From contig NZ_CP009355.1 in the NCBI RefSeq assembly GCF_000772105.1, positions 496,001-560,000 on the forward strand: a stretch of DNA of 64,000 nt, in the 5' to 3' direction. Within the stretch, counting starts at the first letter, position 1; the number at the start of each line of letters is the position of its first letter. This document shows positions 37,552-47,793 of the stretch, piece after piece. Both the position numbers and the translations under genes were made by a program. The notes below the pieces were generated by a model. It saw only the letters and a program-made list of their open reading frames with translations. It ran no database searches and had not been told where the DNA came from. The DNA is from Vibrio tubiashii ATCC 19109 (GTDB lineage Bacteria; Pseudomonadota; Gammaproteobacteria; Enterobacterales; Vibrionaceae).

Positions 37552-38859
37552 GTGCTAACTAGAAGTTTGAAGACCCGCTTCCAACAGCTGTCTAGACCAA
37601 AAAAAATGATGGTGGTGAGTTTACCTCTCCTAGCTGCAGTCGCCATATCTAGCGCACCTAAGCATGGTAAGTATCATCGCACTATTGATCTTTCTCTTCC
37701 TGAGTCTTCCCTTGTATCCGATTTCTTACTCGACAATGAAGTTGTACGTGACGTTCCTGACTACGAATATGTAATTCAAGCTGGCGATAACCTAAGCACC
37801 ATCTTTGATCAGCTGGGTTTTGGTTATAGCGAGCTAATGAAGATCATGGAAACCGATCTTAACTTCCTTGCTTTAGATACCCTGAAACCTGGAAACACAT
37901 TGAGATTCTGGCGTAACGAAGAAACGGGCAATTTAAGCAAAATGGAGCTTGAATTTAGCTTAGTTGAACGTGCGGTGTATAGCCGACTCGAAGATGGCAG
38001 TTATGAGTTTGCCGACGTTAAAATTCCTGGTGTTTGGAAATCATTCCCTATGGTTGGGGAAATTAATGGCAGCTTCTCCCAGTCAGTCAATGCGCTTGGC
38101 TTAGGAAAGAGCGAAATTGAACAAGTGGTTAGCCTACTAAAAGATAAGATCAATTTTGCTCGAGATTTACGCTCGGGCGATAAGTTTGAAGTGGTTCAGT
38201 CACGCCAGTTTGTTGGAGATCAGCTTACTGGTAATCGAGAAATACAAGCGATTAAAATCTATAACCGTGGTCGTGTGCTATCTGCTTATCTACATAGTGA
38301 CGGGCAATATTACGACTACAATGGTGACAGCCTGCAACGGGCTTTCCAGCGTAAACCGGTTAATGGTCGATATCGTCTAAGCTCCAACTTCAACCCGACT
38401 CGTAAGCACCCGGTAACTGGACGTGTTTCACCTCACAATGGTACAGACTGGGCAACCCCTACGGGAACGCCGATTGTATCAACGGGTGATGGGGTCGTGA
38501 TCATGACGCGTAAACATCCTTATGCAGGTAACTACGTAGTGATCCAACATGGCAGCCGCTACAAGACTCGTTACCTTCACCTGAGTAAGATTTTGGTGCG
38601 TAAGGGACAGAAGATTTCTCGCGGGCAGCGAATTGGTTTATCAGGCGCGACAGGGCGTGTCACAGGCCCTCATATTCACTATGAGTTGATTGACCGTGGT
38701 AGGCCTGTCAATGCGATGAAAGCCAATATCCCCATGGCAAGCTCTGTGCCTAAGAAACAGATGGCATCATTCCAGTCTCATCGAGATGATATGGATAAGA
38801 TGCTCAAGCAAAGGGAAATCGAACTCGCTAAGCAACAGAGTGACGCGAGTACTAGCTAA
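37552..38859 (+). CDS. M23-family murein endopeptidase with LysM-like/OapA domain
   Basis: The 435-residue protein has an N-terminal hydrophobic anchor (MMVVSLPLLAAVAISSAP), a LysM/OapA-like region (YVIQAGDNLSTIFDQLGFGYSELMKIM), and a C-terminal M23 peptidase with zinc ligands in HNGTDWATP and HIHYE (VTGPHIHYELIDRG). It belongs to the MepM/Shy group that cuts peptide cross-links to let the wall grow. The start used is a GTG with AGGT upstream; an ATG 18 codons later is possible. A terminator follows. Confidence 0.9.
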   Translation: MLTRSLKTRFQQLSRPKKMMVVSLPLLAAVAISSAPKHGKYHRTIDLSLPESSLVSDFLLDNEVVRDVPDYEYVIQAGDNLSTIFDQLGFGYSELMKIMETDLNFLALDTLKPGNTLRFWRNEETGNLSKMELEFSLVERAVYSRLEDGSYEFADVKIPGVWKSFPMVGEINGSFSQSVNALGLGKSEIEQVVSLLKDKINFARDLRSGDKFEVVQSRQFVGDQLTGNREIQAIKIYNRGRVLSAYLHSDGQYYDYNGDSLQRAFQRKPVNGRYRLSSNFNPTRKHPVTGRVSPHNGTDWATPTGTPIVSTGDGVVIMTRKHPYAGNYVVIQHGSRYKTRYLHLSKILVRKGQKISRGQRIGLSGATGRVTGPHIHYELIDRGRPVNAMKANIPMASSVPKKQMASFQSHRDDMDKMLKQREIELAKQQSDASTS

Positions 38860-38863
38860 GTTT

Positions 38864-38886
38864 AAAGCTCCTTCGGGAGCTTTTTT
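38864..38886 (+). terminator. Intrinsic terminator of the M23 peptidase gene
   Basis: AAAGCTCC and GGAGCTTT pair around TTCG, followed by T residues. Confidence 0.92.
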
Positions 38887-38993
38887 AGTGCGTGATGAAC
38901 ATAAAAGTTGCATTACATAAATGTCATCAATGTTACATCTTTTAGTGATCGTCTCGATAAAAAAGTAACTGCATACTCAATAAATTTCACAAA

Positions 38994-39034
38994 TTGATTT
39001 CCCTCAATTTTGTATGGTTTTTATGTGCTACTTT
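38994..39034 (+). promoter_or_regulatory. FNR/CRP-like site and promoter of ompW
   Basis: TTGAT-TTCC-CTCAA (38994-39007) differs from the FNR consensus at one position. A -10-like TACTTT at 39029-39034 would put the site centre close to -41, the class II activator position. OmpW is known to be FNR-controlled in E. coli, which supports the reading. Confidence 0.45.
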
Positions 39035-39096
39035 GCGGCGCAAATAACAATGATTCCTTCAATCAATAAAACAAAACCCTACAAAAGGAAATCAAA

Positions 39097-39744
39097 ATGA
39101 AAAAAACACTTTTAAGCCTAACTGTTCTAGCAATACTCGCTTCAGCAAATGCGTTTGCTCATAAAGAGGGTGATATTATTGTACGTGGTGGCTTAGCGGC
39201 AGTGGTACCGAATGAAAGCAGCGGTGATGTTTTGGATAATCCAGGCTCGAAGTTTTCGGTCGATTCTAATATCCAACTTGGGTTAACAGTAGGCTATATG
39301 TTTACTGATACCATCAGTTTTGAAGTGTTAGCTGCAACACCATTTAAGCACAAAATTTCTACCAATCACGGTGGCTTAGGTGACATTGCTGAAACTAAGC
39401 ATTTACCGCCAACATTTATGGTTCAGTACTATTTCGGTGAGTCTGGCAGTGACTTTCGCCCATATGTAGGTGCGGGTATTAACTATACAGTTTTCTTTGA
39501 TGAGAGCCTAAATAGTACAGGAACCAATGCTGGCTTAAGTGACTTATCACTTGATGATTCATGGGGGTTAGCAGCAAACATCGGTTTGGATTATAAACTC
39601 AATGAAGACTGGTTCTTAAATGCTTCAGTTTGGTATGCAGATATTGATACGACAGCGAAATATAAGGCTGGTGGACAAGAATACTCGACCAAAGTCGAAA
39701 TCGACCCTTGGGTATTTATGATCGGTGGTGGCTACAAGTTTTAA
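39097..39744 (+). CDS. ompW: OmpW-family outer membrane protein
   Basis: The 215-residue protein has a signal peptide (MKKTLLSLTVLAILASANAFA), the OmpW start HKEGDIIVRGGLAAVVPNESS, LGLTVGYMFTDTISFEVLAATPF and a C-terminal phenylalanine (GGGYKF) as in barrel proteins inserted by BAM. It forms a narrow eight-stranded barrel for small hydrophobic compounds. AAAGGAAATC precedes the ATG, and an FNR-like site lies upstream. Confidence 0.93.
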   Translation: MKKTLLSLTVLAILASANAFAHKEGDIIVRGGLAAVVPNESSGDVLDNPGSKFSVDSNIQLGLTVGYMFTDTISFEVLAATPFKHKISTNHGGLGDIAETKHLPPTFMVQYYFGESGSDFRPYVGAGINYTVFFDESLNSTGTNAGLSDLSLDDSWGLAANIGLDYKLNEDWFLNASVWYADIDTTAKYKAGGQEYSTKVEIDPWVFMIGGGYKF

Positions 39745-39767
39745 GCGAGCTTAAACCAGAAAGTAAA

Positions 39768-39791
39768 AAAGGCTTCCTATTGGAAGCCTTT
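39768..39791. terminator. Bidirectional terminator between ompW and ppsA
   Basis: AAAGGCTTCC and GGAAGCCTTT pair around TATT with A and T runs on the two sides; it serves both convergent genes. Confidence 0.88.
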
Positions 39792-39808
39792 CCTCATATT
39801 AAGCGAGT

Positions 39809-42178
39809 TTACTTGCTTACGTTACCTAACTTCAACCAAGTATCAATAACCGTATCAGGATTCAATGATACAGAGCTAATGCCTTGAGCCATCAGCCATT
39901 CAGCTAGGTCGTCATGATCCGATGGACCTTGTCCACAAATACCGACGTATTTACCCGCTTTGGTTGCCGCATCGATGGCCATTTGAAGCATAGCTTTCAC
40001 CGCTGGGTTACGCTCGTCAAATAGATGTGCAACATCACCTGAGTCACGGTCAAGACCAAGCGTAAGCTGAGTCATGTCGTTTGAACCAATAGAGAAGCCA
40101 TCAAAGTATTTCAGGAACTCATCAGCGAGTACTGCATTCGATGGCAGTTCGCACATCATAATCACTTTCAAGCCTTGGTCGCCACGGCGTAGGTCAAACT
40201 TAGCAAGAAGGTCGATAACCGATGCTGCTTCGCTTGGTGTACGAACAAATGGGATCATAATCTCGACGTTTTTCAGACCCATCTCATTGCGAACGCGTTT
40301 AATTGCCTGTGTTTCAAGCTCAAAACAGTCTTCAAATACTGGCGAGATATAACGCGATGCACCACGGAAACCTAGCATCGGGTTCTCTTCGTGCGGTTCA
40401 AAGCTCTTTCCACCAACTAGATTGCTGTACTCGTTAGACTTAAAGTCTGACATACGAACAATCACACGCTTAGGCCAGAATGCAGCGCCAATCGTGGCAA
40501 TACCTTCTGTTAGCTTACTCACGTAGAAATCGATAGGGTCTTTGTAGCCACGAATGCGCTGACTGATTTCAGCTTTTAGCTCGTCACTTTGCTCGTCAAA
40601 GTTCAATAGCGCTTTCGGGTGAATACCAATCATCTTGTTAATGATGAACTCTAAGCGCGCAAGGCCGACACCTTCGTTCGGAAGTTGTGCGAAATCGAAA
40701 GCGCGATCTGGGTTACCTACGTTCATCATCACTTTAGTTGGTAGCATTGGCAGCTCGTCGACTGAAGAGCGCTTAACTTCAAACTCAAGTTCACCTTGAT
40801 AAACGTAACCTGTTTCACCTTCAGAACAAGAGACTGTCACGGTCGCACCATCTTGAAGGCTAGTCGTTGCAGTACCACAACCTACGATCGCTGGGATGCC
40901 TAGTTCGCGGGCGATGATCGCCGCATGACAAGTACGACCGCCTCGGTTAGTCACAATCGCAGATGCCTTCTTCATCACAGGTTCCCAGTCTGGGTCTGTC
41001 ATGTCTGTGACAAGCACGTCACCATCTTGAACCAAAGACATTTGGTCTAGCGAGTCGACTAAACGGACTGGGCCAGAACCAATGCGTTGACCGATCGCAC
41101 GACCTTCAACAAGAACGTCAGCCTTATTGTTTAGCTCATAGCGCTCAATAACATTTTGCTCGCTTTGAGAACATACGGTCTCTGGACGTGCTTGAACAAT
41201 ATACAGTTTGCCGTCAATGCCATCTTTGGCCCACTCAATATCCATAGGACGTTGGTAGTGCTTCTCGATGATCATTGCTTGCTTCGCTAGCTCTTTGATC
41301 TCTTCATCGTTTAATGAGAACGCTTGGCGCTCTTGCTCTGTGGTATCAATGATGTCTACCTGTTTGCCAATTTCTTGGTTGGTTGAGTAGATCATTTTGA
41401 TCAGTTTAGAACCAAAGGTTTTCTTAACGATTGGGTAATGACCCGCTTCAAGCATTGGCTTGTGGACATAAAACTCGTCAGGGTTAACCGCACCTTGAAC
41501 AACCATTTCGCCAAGGCCCCAAGAAGAAGTAATAAATACAACTTGGTCGAAGCCTGACTCAGTATCTAGAGTAAACATAACACCTGAAGACGCTTTGTCT
41601 GAGCGAACCATGCGTTGAATGCCCGCTGAAAGCGAGATTCCGCGGTGGTCGAATCCTTGGTGAACACGGTACGAAATCGCACGGTCGTTAAACAGTGATG
41701 CGTAAACATGTTTTGTTGCTTCAAGGACAGCATCGATACCTTTCACATTAAGGAAAGTCTCTTGCTGACCAGCGAAAGAAGCGTCTGGTAAGTCTTCAGC
41801 GGTGGCTGATGAACGAACAGCAACTGAAAGTTCATCATTACCGCCAATAAGTTCTTGGTAGTTTTCACGTATATCCTGCTCTAGATCAGCAGGGAAGGGG
41901 GCTTCTAAAACCCATTGACGGATGGTAGCACCTGTCTTACGCAGAGCGTCTACATCATCAACGTCCAGTTCATCCAGCAATTGGTGAATGCGATCATCCA
42001 GTCCTTCAAAATCTAGGAACTGGTTAAACGCGTAGGAAGTGGTCGCAAAACCGTTGGGTACTGAAACGCCAGCATTGGCTAGGTTGGAAACCATTTCACC
42101 AAGTGAGGCATTCTTACCGCCGACTTTGTCGACATCTTCCATGGATAGGCCATCGAACCAGAGGGTGTTCTTTTGCAT
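39809..42178 (-). CDS. ppsA: Phosphoenolpyruvate synthase
   Basis: The 789-residue enzyme makes PEP from pyruvate and ATP for gluconeogenesis. The N-terminal ATP-grasp domain starts [24 protein letters not shown] in pieces; the swivelling domain carries the catalytic histidine in [21 protein letters not shown]; the C-terminal PEP/pyruvate domain ends with [17 protein letters not shown] and [10 protein letters not shown]. The frame extends 24 codons upstream, but ATG 42178 with GGAGAAAG upstream matches other PpsA starts. The divergent neighbour encodes its regulatory kinase/phosphorylase. Confidence 0.96.
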   Translation of the reverse strand: MQKNTLWFDGLSMEDVDKVGGKNASLGEMVSNLANAGVSVPNGFATTSYAFNQFLDFEGLDDRIHQLLDELDVDDVDALRKTGATIRQWVLEAPFPADLEQDIRENYQELIGGNDELSVAVRSSATAEDLPDASFAGQQETFLNVKGIDAVLEATKHVYASLFNDRAISYRVHQGFDHRGISLSAGIQRMVRSDKASSGVMFTLDTESGFDQVVFITSSWGLGEMVVQGAVNPDEFYVHKPMLEAGHYPIVKKTFGSKLIKMIYSTNQEIGKQVDIIDTTEQERQAFSLNDEEIKELAKQAMIIEKHYQRPMDIEWAKDGIDGKLYIVQARPETVCSQSEQNVIERYELNNKADVLVEGRAIGQRIGSGPVRLVDSLDQMSLVQDGDVLVTDMTDPDWEPVMKKASAIVTNRGGRTCHAAIIARELGIPAIVGCGTATTSLQDGATVTVSCSEGETGYVYQGELEFEVKRSSVDELPMLPTKVMMNVGNPDRAFDFAQLPNEGVGLARLEFIINKMIGIHPKALLNFDEQSDELKAEISQRIRGYKDPIDFYVSKLTEGIATIGAAFWPKRVIVRMSDFKSNEYSNLVGGKSFEPHEENPMLGFRGASRYISPVFEDCFELETQAIKRVRNEMGLKNVEIMIPFVRTPSEAASVIDLLAKFDLRRGDQGLKVIMMCELPSNAVLADEFLKYFDGFSIGSNDMTQLTLGLDRDSGDVAHLFDERNPAVKAMLQMAIDAATKAGKYVGICGQGPSDHDDLAEWLMAQGISSVSLNPDTVIDTWLKLGNVSK

Positions 42179-42352
42179 GTCTTTCTCCAGAAACATTGCA
42201 GCTTTGTAGGGATTGGGCAAACGATTACGTAAAAGCTTAAAAAAATTCACAAGGAATTTTCAAAGCTGTGGGGGCCGTAACAGCAACCCGGGTTTTATTG
42301 TCGATATTATGGCTTCTATCCTACTCAAAAGAATTTTAAAGTTTAAAAAAAA

Positions 42353-43186
42353 ATGCAAATTGATATTCAAAGTCGTGATGTATTCTATGTTTCTGACGGA
42401 ACGGCTATAACATGTGAAACATTAGGGCACGTTGTTCTGGGTCAATTCCCGTTTAAAGCTAATGAGAAAACCTTTCCTTTCATCGAAAGCGAAGACAAAT
42501 TATCTGACCTGATAAAAGAAATTGAAACTTCATACCAAAGAAGTGGCATAAAGCCGTTGGTGTTTTTCTCCATCGTTATTCCTGAGTTTCGTCAGCGCTT
42601 GCTAGAGTCGAACTCGTATGGCTACGACGTGTTAGAGAGTATTGTTCAGAAAGTACAAGATGATATTCAGATGCAGCCTAAACCGAAGTTGCAGCGTTCG
42701 CGCAGTGTAGGACGCGACTCTGATAAGTATTTTGACCGAATAGCCGCGATTGAATATACCTTGGCGCACGATGATGGAATTACCCTAAAAGGGCTCGAAG
42801 AGGCGGACATCATCTTACTGGGGGTTTCTCGAAGCGGGAAGACACCGACCAGTTTATATATGGCGATGCAGTTTGGTTTGCGCGTGGTCAATTATCCATT
42901 TATCGATGATGACTTGAAGCGCATGAGGCTATTGCCCGAGTTTGAGATTCATCGCCACAAGTTATTTGGTTTGACCATCAATCCAGAGAGATTGACTGAG
43001 ATACGTGAAAATCGATTAGCCGGTAGTGAATACGCCAGTAATGAGCAATGTTTACACGAGCTGCAAACGGTAGAGTCTTTGTTCCGCCGTGAGGCGATTC
43101 CATATATCAATACCTCTTCCCTTTCTGTCGAAGAGATCTCGACGAGGGTGTTAGAGAAAACAGGGCTAAGAAGAAGACTTCTATAG
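42353..43186 (+). CDS. ppsR: PEP synthase regulatory kinase/pyrophosphorylase
   Basis: This 277-residue DUF299 (PSRP) protein switches PpsA off by ADP-dependent threonine phosphorylation and on again by phosphate-dependent removal. Motifs include [19 protein letters not shown] and the P-loop-like [15 protein letters not shown]. Divergent pairing with ppsA is conserved in gammaproteobacteria and supports the call. The gene should not be confused with the PhoB-type or other PpsR regulators of the same symbol. Confidence 0.95.
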   Translation: MQIDIQSRDVFYVSDGTAITCETLGHVVLGQFPFKANEKTFPFIESEDKLSDLIKEIETSYQRSGIKPLVFFSIVIPEFRQRLLESNSYGYDVLESIVQKVQDDIQMQPKPKLQRSRSVGRDSDKYFDRIAAIEYTLAHDDGITLKGLEEADIILLGVSRSGKTPTSLYMAMQFGLRVVNYPFIDDDLKRMRLLPEFEIHRHKLFGLTINPERLTEIRENRLAGSEYASNEQCLHELQTVESLFRREAIPYINTSSLSVEEISTRVLEKTGLRRRLL

Positions 43187-43189
43187 CGA

Positions 43190-43927
43190 TTACTCTCGTT
43201 GTCGAATAGTGCGAAGGTGTTGATCTAAATACTGTTTTAGTTCATGCCTTTGCTCTAATTTACGTGATATAAGCATGTGGAATTTGTGTGGTTTCATTTC
43301 AGGAACGGCGACAGAAACTAATTCATCCGTTATTAGGTCTATCCCCCACATCTCCTTTATCGCGTGCAGAATCTCTGCCCAGTTTAGGTAAATGTCGCAC
43401 TTTCCCTGTCTCACTTGCTCAAGGCAATCATGAACGGAATGACCAACGCGCGTAATGTTACTCAGTTGGAAATCGGAATAGTTATATCCGTGGTTGCCAC
43501 AGACTCGGTATTGGGCAAGATCTTTGACATTTGAGATCACCAGACCATTGGGAAAACGTTCTGTTGAGTAGACATAATGTGGGGTAATGGCGTAATACCA
43601 GTCTGTGTAGAGGTAATCTTTATCTCTTCGTACATTGAAAGAGGCACTAAGGGCTAAGTCGAATTCCCCATTTTTTGCCCCGCGAAGACATCGTGACCAA
43701 GAAGTCATGGTGATATCGTAGCTTAACCCTTGCTTGGTAAAGACCTCTTCCAATATGTCGACATCATAGCCTCGTGCTTTATCGTTCAGTACATAGGTAT
43801 AAGGCGGCCAGTCGATGGCATCTCCACAGACACGGATATGAGGAAGGTTATCTTGAGGGGCAGCGAGTCCCCCAAAACTGAGTAACAAGCTAAGAACAAT
43901 AATCAAGGGGTCAGTGATCCGAACCAT
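43190..43927 (-). CDS. Periplasmic solute-binding protein (SBP_bac_3 type)
   Basis: The product of about 245 residues has an N-terminal signal peptide (LIIVLSLLLSFGGLAA) and the amino-acid-binding-type core: IRVCGDAIDWPPYTY, ARGYDVDILEEVF, WSRCLRGAKNGEFDLALSASF. No transporter components are adjacent; in vibrios such orphan proteins may serve sensory or accessory uptake roles. The ATG at 43927 with GAGAGG upstream is preferred over the GTG at 43948. It converges with ppsR, leaving only three bases between them, and follows the hut genes on the same strand. Confidence 0.83.
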   Translation of the reverse strand: MVRITDPLIIVLSLLLSFGGLAAPQDNLPHIRVCGDAIDWPPYTYVLNDKARGYDVDILEEVFTKQGLSYDITMTSWSRCLRGAKNGEFDLALSASFNVRRDKDYLYTDWYYAITPHYVYSTERFPNGLVISNVKDLAQYRVCGNHGYNYSDFQLSNITRVGHSVHDCLEQVRQGKCDIYLNWAEILHAIKEMWGIDLITDELVSVAVPEMKPHKFHMLISRKLEQRHELKQYLDQHLRTIRQRE

Positions 43928-43992
43928 CTTATAGCGCCTCTCAAGCACGATAACTTGAGTATAGCCAAGGTTCTCTGACCCTTCTAAATTAC

Positions 43993-44775
43993 CTAAGCGG
44001 CCGGATAAATGAGAGGGAAGTTGAGCGTAGGATGCGGTGCAACAATGGAGTCATAACCGTAAACACGTTTAATCATCTCCGGTTGCAGAGCTTTCCACGG
44101 CGCGTCATCGCAAACTAGCTTGCCATCATGAAGCACGATCAAGCGATCTGAGTACTGAGCGGCTAAGTTCAAATCATGCAGCACGACAACAACGGCAGTA
44201 TCATGTTCATCGGCTAGTTTACGCGCAATCTTCAACGTATTGTGCTGGTGGGCTAAATCTAACGCGGAGGTTGGCTCATCAAGCATTAAGATCTTATTTT
44301 TACCTGCCTGATCAAGCTGAACGAGAACGCGAGCCAAATGAAGGCGCTGTTTTTCGCCGCCAGACAGTGATGGGTACAAGCGGTCACTTAGGTGAGTGAC
44401 ATCCGTCATCTCCATATACTTATTCGCGAGCTTTTGTGCAGACTTGTTTGGCACATTTAAAGGAATCGCCCCAAGCTCAACCACTTCATGGGCAAGAAAT
44501 GGGAAACTCAATGTACTGTGTTGTGGCAGCATTCCGAGGTGCTTAGCCAAGTCCGCTGGTTTCCATTGCTCTCGCGGTTGGTTGAAATAGTGAATGTCAC
44601 AGCGTGACGGTATTTCTCCGCAAAGCAGTTTAAGCAATGTACTCTTGCCTGCACCATTAGGTCCTAGAAGTGTAGTGACTTCTCCGGCACGAATATCGAT
44701 ATTAATATCATCCAATACCTTGCGAGCGCCGAACTTCATGGAAATATGCTTACCTGATAAAACAACTTTACTCAT
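43993..44775 (-). CDS. hutD: Haemin ABC transporter ATPase
   Basis: The 260-residue ATPase has Walker A GPNGAGKST, signature LSGGEKQRLHLARVL and Walker [13 protein letters not shown], plus HDLNLAAQYSD, all of the HmuV/HutD type. It powers haem transfer to the cytoplasm. It shares its start with the end of hutC (one-base overlap). Last gene of tonB-exbB-exbD-hutBCD. Confidence 0.95.
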   Translation of the reverse strand: MSKVVLSGKHISMKFGARKVLDDINIDIRAGEVTTLLGPNGAGKSTLLKLLCGEIPSRCDIHYFNQPREQWKPADLAKHLGMLPQHSTLSFPFLAHEVVELGAIPLNVPNKSAQKLANKYMEMTDVTHLSDRLYPSLSGGEKQRLHLARVLVQLDQAGKNKILMLDEPTSALDLAHQHNTLKIARKLADEHDTAVVVVLHDLNLAAQYSDRLIVLHDGKLVCDDAPWKALQPEMIKRVYGYDSIVAPHPTLNFPLIYPAA

Positions 44776-45812
44776 CAGATGATTTTTCCTTTTTGCTTGA
44801 AGAGTAGATAGATGAAGAAAGGCGCACCGATGAGTGCTGTAACAATACCAACAGGCAACTCTGCAGGAGCGACGGCAACGCGAGAGAACATATCGGCAAA
44901 CGTAAGCAGTAAAGCGCCCATCAGTGCCGAGATTGGCAATAGGGTTCGGTGATCGGGGCCCGATAGCATTCTACCTAAGTGAGGGATAACCAAGCCGATA
45001 AAGCCAATCATGCCAGAAACACTCACAGTGACACCAACACCAACAGCGGTTAACAGAATCAGCTGGCGCTTCAAGCGTTGTACAGGAATACCCAGATGGT
45101 TGGCTTCCGCTTCGCCTAGCAAAAGAGCGTTCAGTGACATCGCCTTACGCACAAATATGATCATCAATAAAACCAATGTGATGGCACATAAGATGATGCT
45201 GGTCCAATTTGCGCCTGCCAATGACCCCATCGACCAGAGTGATAAGTCACGCAGCATTTGGTCATCGGCAATAAAGTTCATGTAACCGATTCCCGCCCCC
45301 GATAGAGCACTAATCGCCACACCGGCTAACAGCATGATAGTCACAGACGTGCCCATCTTGCTTGTGCCTAACTTATAGACAAGAACAGTCGTCAACGCAC
45401 CACCAAGAAAGGCAAATATCGGTACGGCAGCTAAGTTCATAAATTGAGGGTATTGCTCGCTAAGATCAGCAAACAGAACGATCGCCAACGCAGCCCCTAA
45501 TGATGCACCTGCTGACACACCGATAATACCGGGTTCAGCAAGAGGGTTGCGAAACAAACCTTGCATTACAGTGCCACAGATAGCGAGTATTGCGCCTACC
45601 AGCATGCATAAGATAGTGCGTGGAAAGCGTATTTCATGGATAACCAAATTCACATGTGGGGCTAACTGTTCTGAACGAAACATAAGGCTTTGGACACTTT
45701 CCCAAAAGCCAATGTTCATAGGGCCAACAGTGACGGAACTGATCGCAGTAACAACCAAGGCAATACCAAATATGGCAATAGCAGCACTAAGCGGCAGACG
45801 GCGTAAAAGCAT
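44775..45812 (-). CDS. hutC: Haemin ABC transporter permease
   Basis: The 345-residue FecCD-family permease shows about ten membrane helices, with RFPRTILCMLVGAILAICGTVMQGLFRNPLAEPGIIGVSAGAS and the ATPase-contact region GFIGLVIPHLGRMLSGPDHR as diagnostic motifs (read in pieces). It forms the inner-membrane haem channel with HutB and HutD. Confidence 0.95.
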   Translation of the reverse strand: MLLRRLPLSAAIAIFGIALVVTAISSVTVGPMNIGFWESVQSLMFRSEQLAPHVNLVIHEIRFPRTILCMLVGAILAICGTVMQGLFRNPLAEPGIIGVSAGASLGAALAIVLFADLSEQYPQFMNLAAVPIFAFLGGALTTVLVYKLGTSKMGTSVTIMLLAGVAISALSGAGIGYMNFIADDQMLRDLSLWSMGSLAGANWTSIILCAITLVLLMIIFVRKAMSLNALLLGEAEANHLGIPVQRLKRQLILLTAVGVGVTVSVSGMIGFIGLVIPHLGRMLSGPDHRTLLPISALMGALLLTFADMFSRVAVAPAELPVGIVTALIGAPFFIYLLFKQKGKII

Positions 45813-45824
45813 AGTAGTGACTCG

Positions 45825-46670
45825 TTATTTCAAAAGCAGGCTTAAGCGCTCAGCTTCAGACAGGCTTTTTAATCCCAGTCCGCCGACTAATGCGTGACCA
45901 TCAATTTTAATGAACTGTTTGTTCTGTCCTGCTGGTGTCGCCGCGAGCATTGGCATTTTCTTTAGTATTTCGTCGGCACCACCCAATTTGTTATAGCTGC
46001 GCCCGCTGACCAAAATAATGTCTGGCTGCATTTCGACCATAGCTTCGGTAGAAAGCGGTTTGTATGAACTTAACTGGCTAGCGGCTGGGTTAACACCACC
46101 TGCGAGTTCAATAATCGCGTTAGGGGTGGTATCACGTCCGGCGACGTTAGCAGGTCTTCCTTCGTGGATAAGTAGGAACAGCACTTTCTTCGCTGATTTT
46201 TGCTGAGATTTGTTCTTTTCTAAACTAGCAATCTGATCAGTTACTTGCTTTTTCAACTCGCTTGCTTGCTGCTCGGCTTGAGTCAGTGCGGCGATTTCAT
46301 CAATACGTTCAAGAAGACCTTCTGGAGTTGGCTTTGTATTGACGATATCAACTTCAACACCTGCTGAGCGAAGCTGGCTGAGAGCCGTCTCTGGCCCCAT
46401 CTCATCCGAGCCGATCAAGCGATTTGGACCGAGAGCCAAAAGACCTTCTGCTGATAAACGTCGGTGATAACCTATTTTTGGCAGCTGCAATGATCCTGGT
46501 AGTTCGCTCGTGACGTCAACCGCGACCAGCTTTTCTTGCTGATTTAACGCGATAAGCAATTCTGTAACGGCACTTCCTGCACTGACAATTCTTTCGCTTG
46601 CGAATGATGTTGAAGCTATTAACGATAAAGAAAGGGCGGTTACGGTTTTTAAAAGGGCTTTTTTATACAT
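45825..46670 (-). CDS. hutB: Periplasmic haemin-binding protein
   Basis: The 281-residue protein starts with a signal peptide (LLKTVTALSLSLIASTSFA) and has the HmuT/HutB pattern: RIVSAGSAVTELLIALNQQ, IGYHRRLSAEGLLAL with its haem-ligand region, and SYKPLSTEAMVEMQPDIILV. It collects haem from the TonB-dependent receptor and passes it to HutCD. It lies between exbD and hutC. Confidence 0.94.
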   Translation of the reverse strand: MYKKALLKTVTALSLSLIASTSFASERIVSAGSAVTELLIALNQQEKLVAVDVTSELPGSLQLPKIGYHRRLSAEGLLALGPNRLIGSDEMGPETALSQLRSAGVEVDIVNTKPTPEGLLERIDEIAALTQAEQQASELKKQVTDQIASLEKNKSQQKSAKKVLFLLIHEGRPANVAGRDTTPNAIIELAGGVNPAASQLSSYKPLSTEAMVEMQPDIILVSGRSYNKLGGADEILKKMPMLAATPAGQNKQFIKIDGHALVGGLGLKSLSEAERLSLLLK

Positions 46671-46681
46671 GTTGAACTCGA

Positions 46682-47095
46682 TTATTTAGATTCTTCCGTG
46701 AGTAGCTGTGTCGCTTGAATACCGTTTTCTTGCAAAAAGGCGAGCAACTTCACTAGGTGCTGAACTTCGGCTGTTTTATCTGCACCTATCACGATGGGCT
46801 GTTTGTTAGATTTGTATTCTTCCAGTAACGCTAGGGTGAAATTCTCCCAGTCTATGTATTCTTTACCATCAATTGCCCAGTGAGGTTCTGCCTCCAAGAT
46901 ATTGACGGTTAGAGATTTAGTATCCACCTCTGACACTACTTGCGAGTCAGTGGTCGGCAAGTCAACTTCAAGTGAGTCAAGCTTTACTGCCGCGGTGAGC
47001 ATCAAAAACACCATGACGATAAAAATAATATCGAGCAGAGGCGTAAGATCAGGGGTCAAGCCGAAGCGATTTTCTTCCTGCCTAACCTTGATCAT
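46682..47095 (-). CDS. exbD: Biopolymer transport protein ExbD
   Basis: The 137-residue protein has one N-terminal membrane helix with the proton-site aspartate in LTPLLDIIFIVMVFLMLTAAV and a periplasmic tail. With ExbB it couples the proton gradient to TonB. It overlaps exbB by four bases. Confidence 0.95.
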   Translation of the reverse strand: MIKVRQEENRFGLTPDLTPLLDIIFIVMVFLMLTAAVKLDSLEVDLPTTDSQVVSEVDTKSLTVNILEAEPHWAIDGKEYIDWENFTLALLEEYKSNKQPIVIGADKTAEVQHLVKLLAFLQENGIQATQLLTEESK

Positions 47096-47793
47096 GAACT
47101 CGCCTCAGTTGCTAAGTTCGCGGAGGGCTTTATTGTGGTCAAAGCGTTATCTGGTGATACATGCTGAAGGCTAATCCCTTCCAACCATAGATTTACGTAG
47201 TTAAGAGTGTGCTCTAATTTCGCCATAACTTTATCGGCCCACAAGCCGAGAAGTTGGGCTCCGGCAATCGCAGGTAGTGCAATAAGAAGACCAGCGGCAG
47301 TGGTTCTCATTGCCAAACCAAGTCCGTCAGCTAGGTCATTAGGGGTAATGTTGCCTGTCGAGGCCGCGACGCCTTTAAACATCTCTATCAGACCTAATAC
47401 TGTTCCCAGTAAGCCAATCAGTGGGCTAATCACCCCAATCAGAGTCAGTAGCCTTAACCCTGAATTAAGCTGGTGGCGTTTTTCTTGTAACCACATACCT
47501 GCGGCGTCTTCACGCAGAGCTTTAGAAAATGAGTGGTGAGCAAGCAACATGGCCACACCTTTGTAGAGCAAAGGTCGGCGAGGTGAGAGTTTCTCTGCCA
47601 ACGCCTCGATTTGATGGCTGTCAGTTGGGCTAATCTGCTTTAGTTCGCTACGAATGGCTCGTTTGCCAACACCTAGGCTAATCATGACTTGAAAAAGACG
47701 CTCGGCAACAATCATTAATGTGAGTGCTGAGCAGATGATCAATGGCCAAGCCATAAGACCTAATTGTTGTTGCAATTGCTGTAATTGTTCCAT
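47092..47793 (-). CDS. exbB: Biopolymer transport protein ExbB
   Basis: The 233-residue MotA/TolQ/ExbB-family protein has three membrane helices and the conserved GVISPLIGLLGTVLGLIEMF and GLGLAMRTTAAGLLIALPAI segments. It forms the stator with ExbD and abuts tonB with a one-base overlap. Confidence 0.95.
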   Translation of the reverse strand: MEQLQQLQQQLGLMAWPLIICSALTLMIVAERLFQVMISLGVGKRAIRSELKQISPTDSHQIEALAEKLSPRRPLLYKGVAMLLAHHSFSKALREDAAGMWLQEKRHQLNSGLRLLTLIGVISPLIGLLGTVLGLIEMFKGVAASTGNITPNDLADGLGLAMRTTAAGLLIALPAIAGAQLLGLWADKVMAKLEHTLNYVNLWLEGISLQHVSPDNALTTIKPSANLATEASS

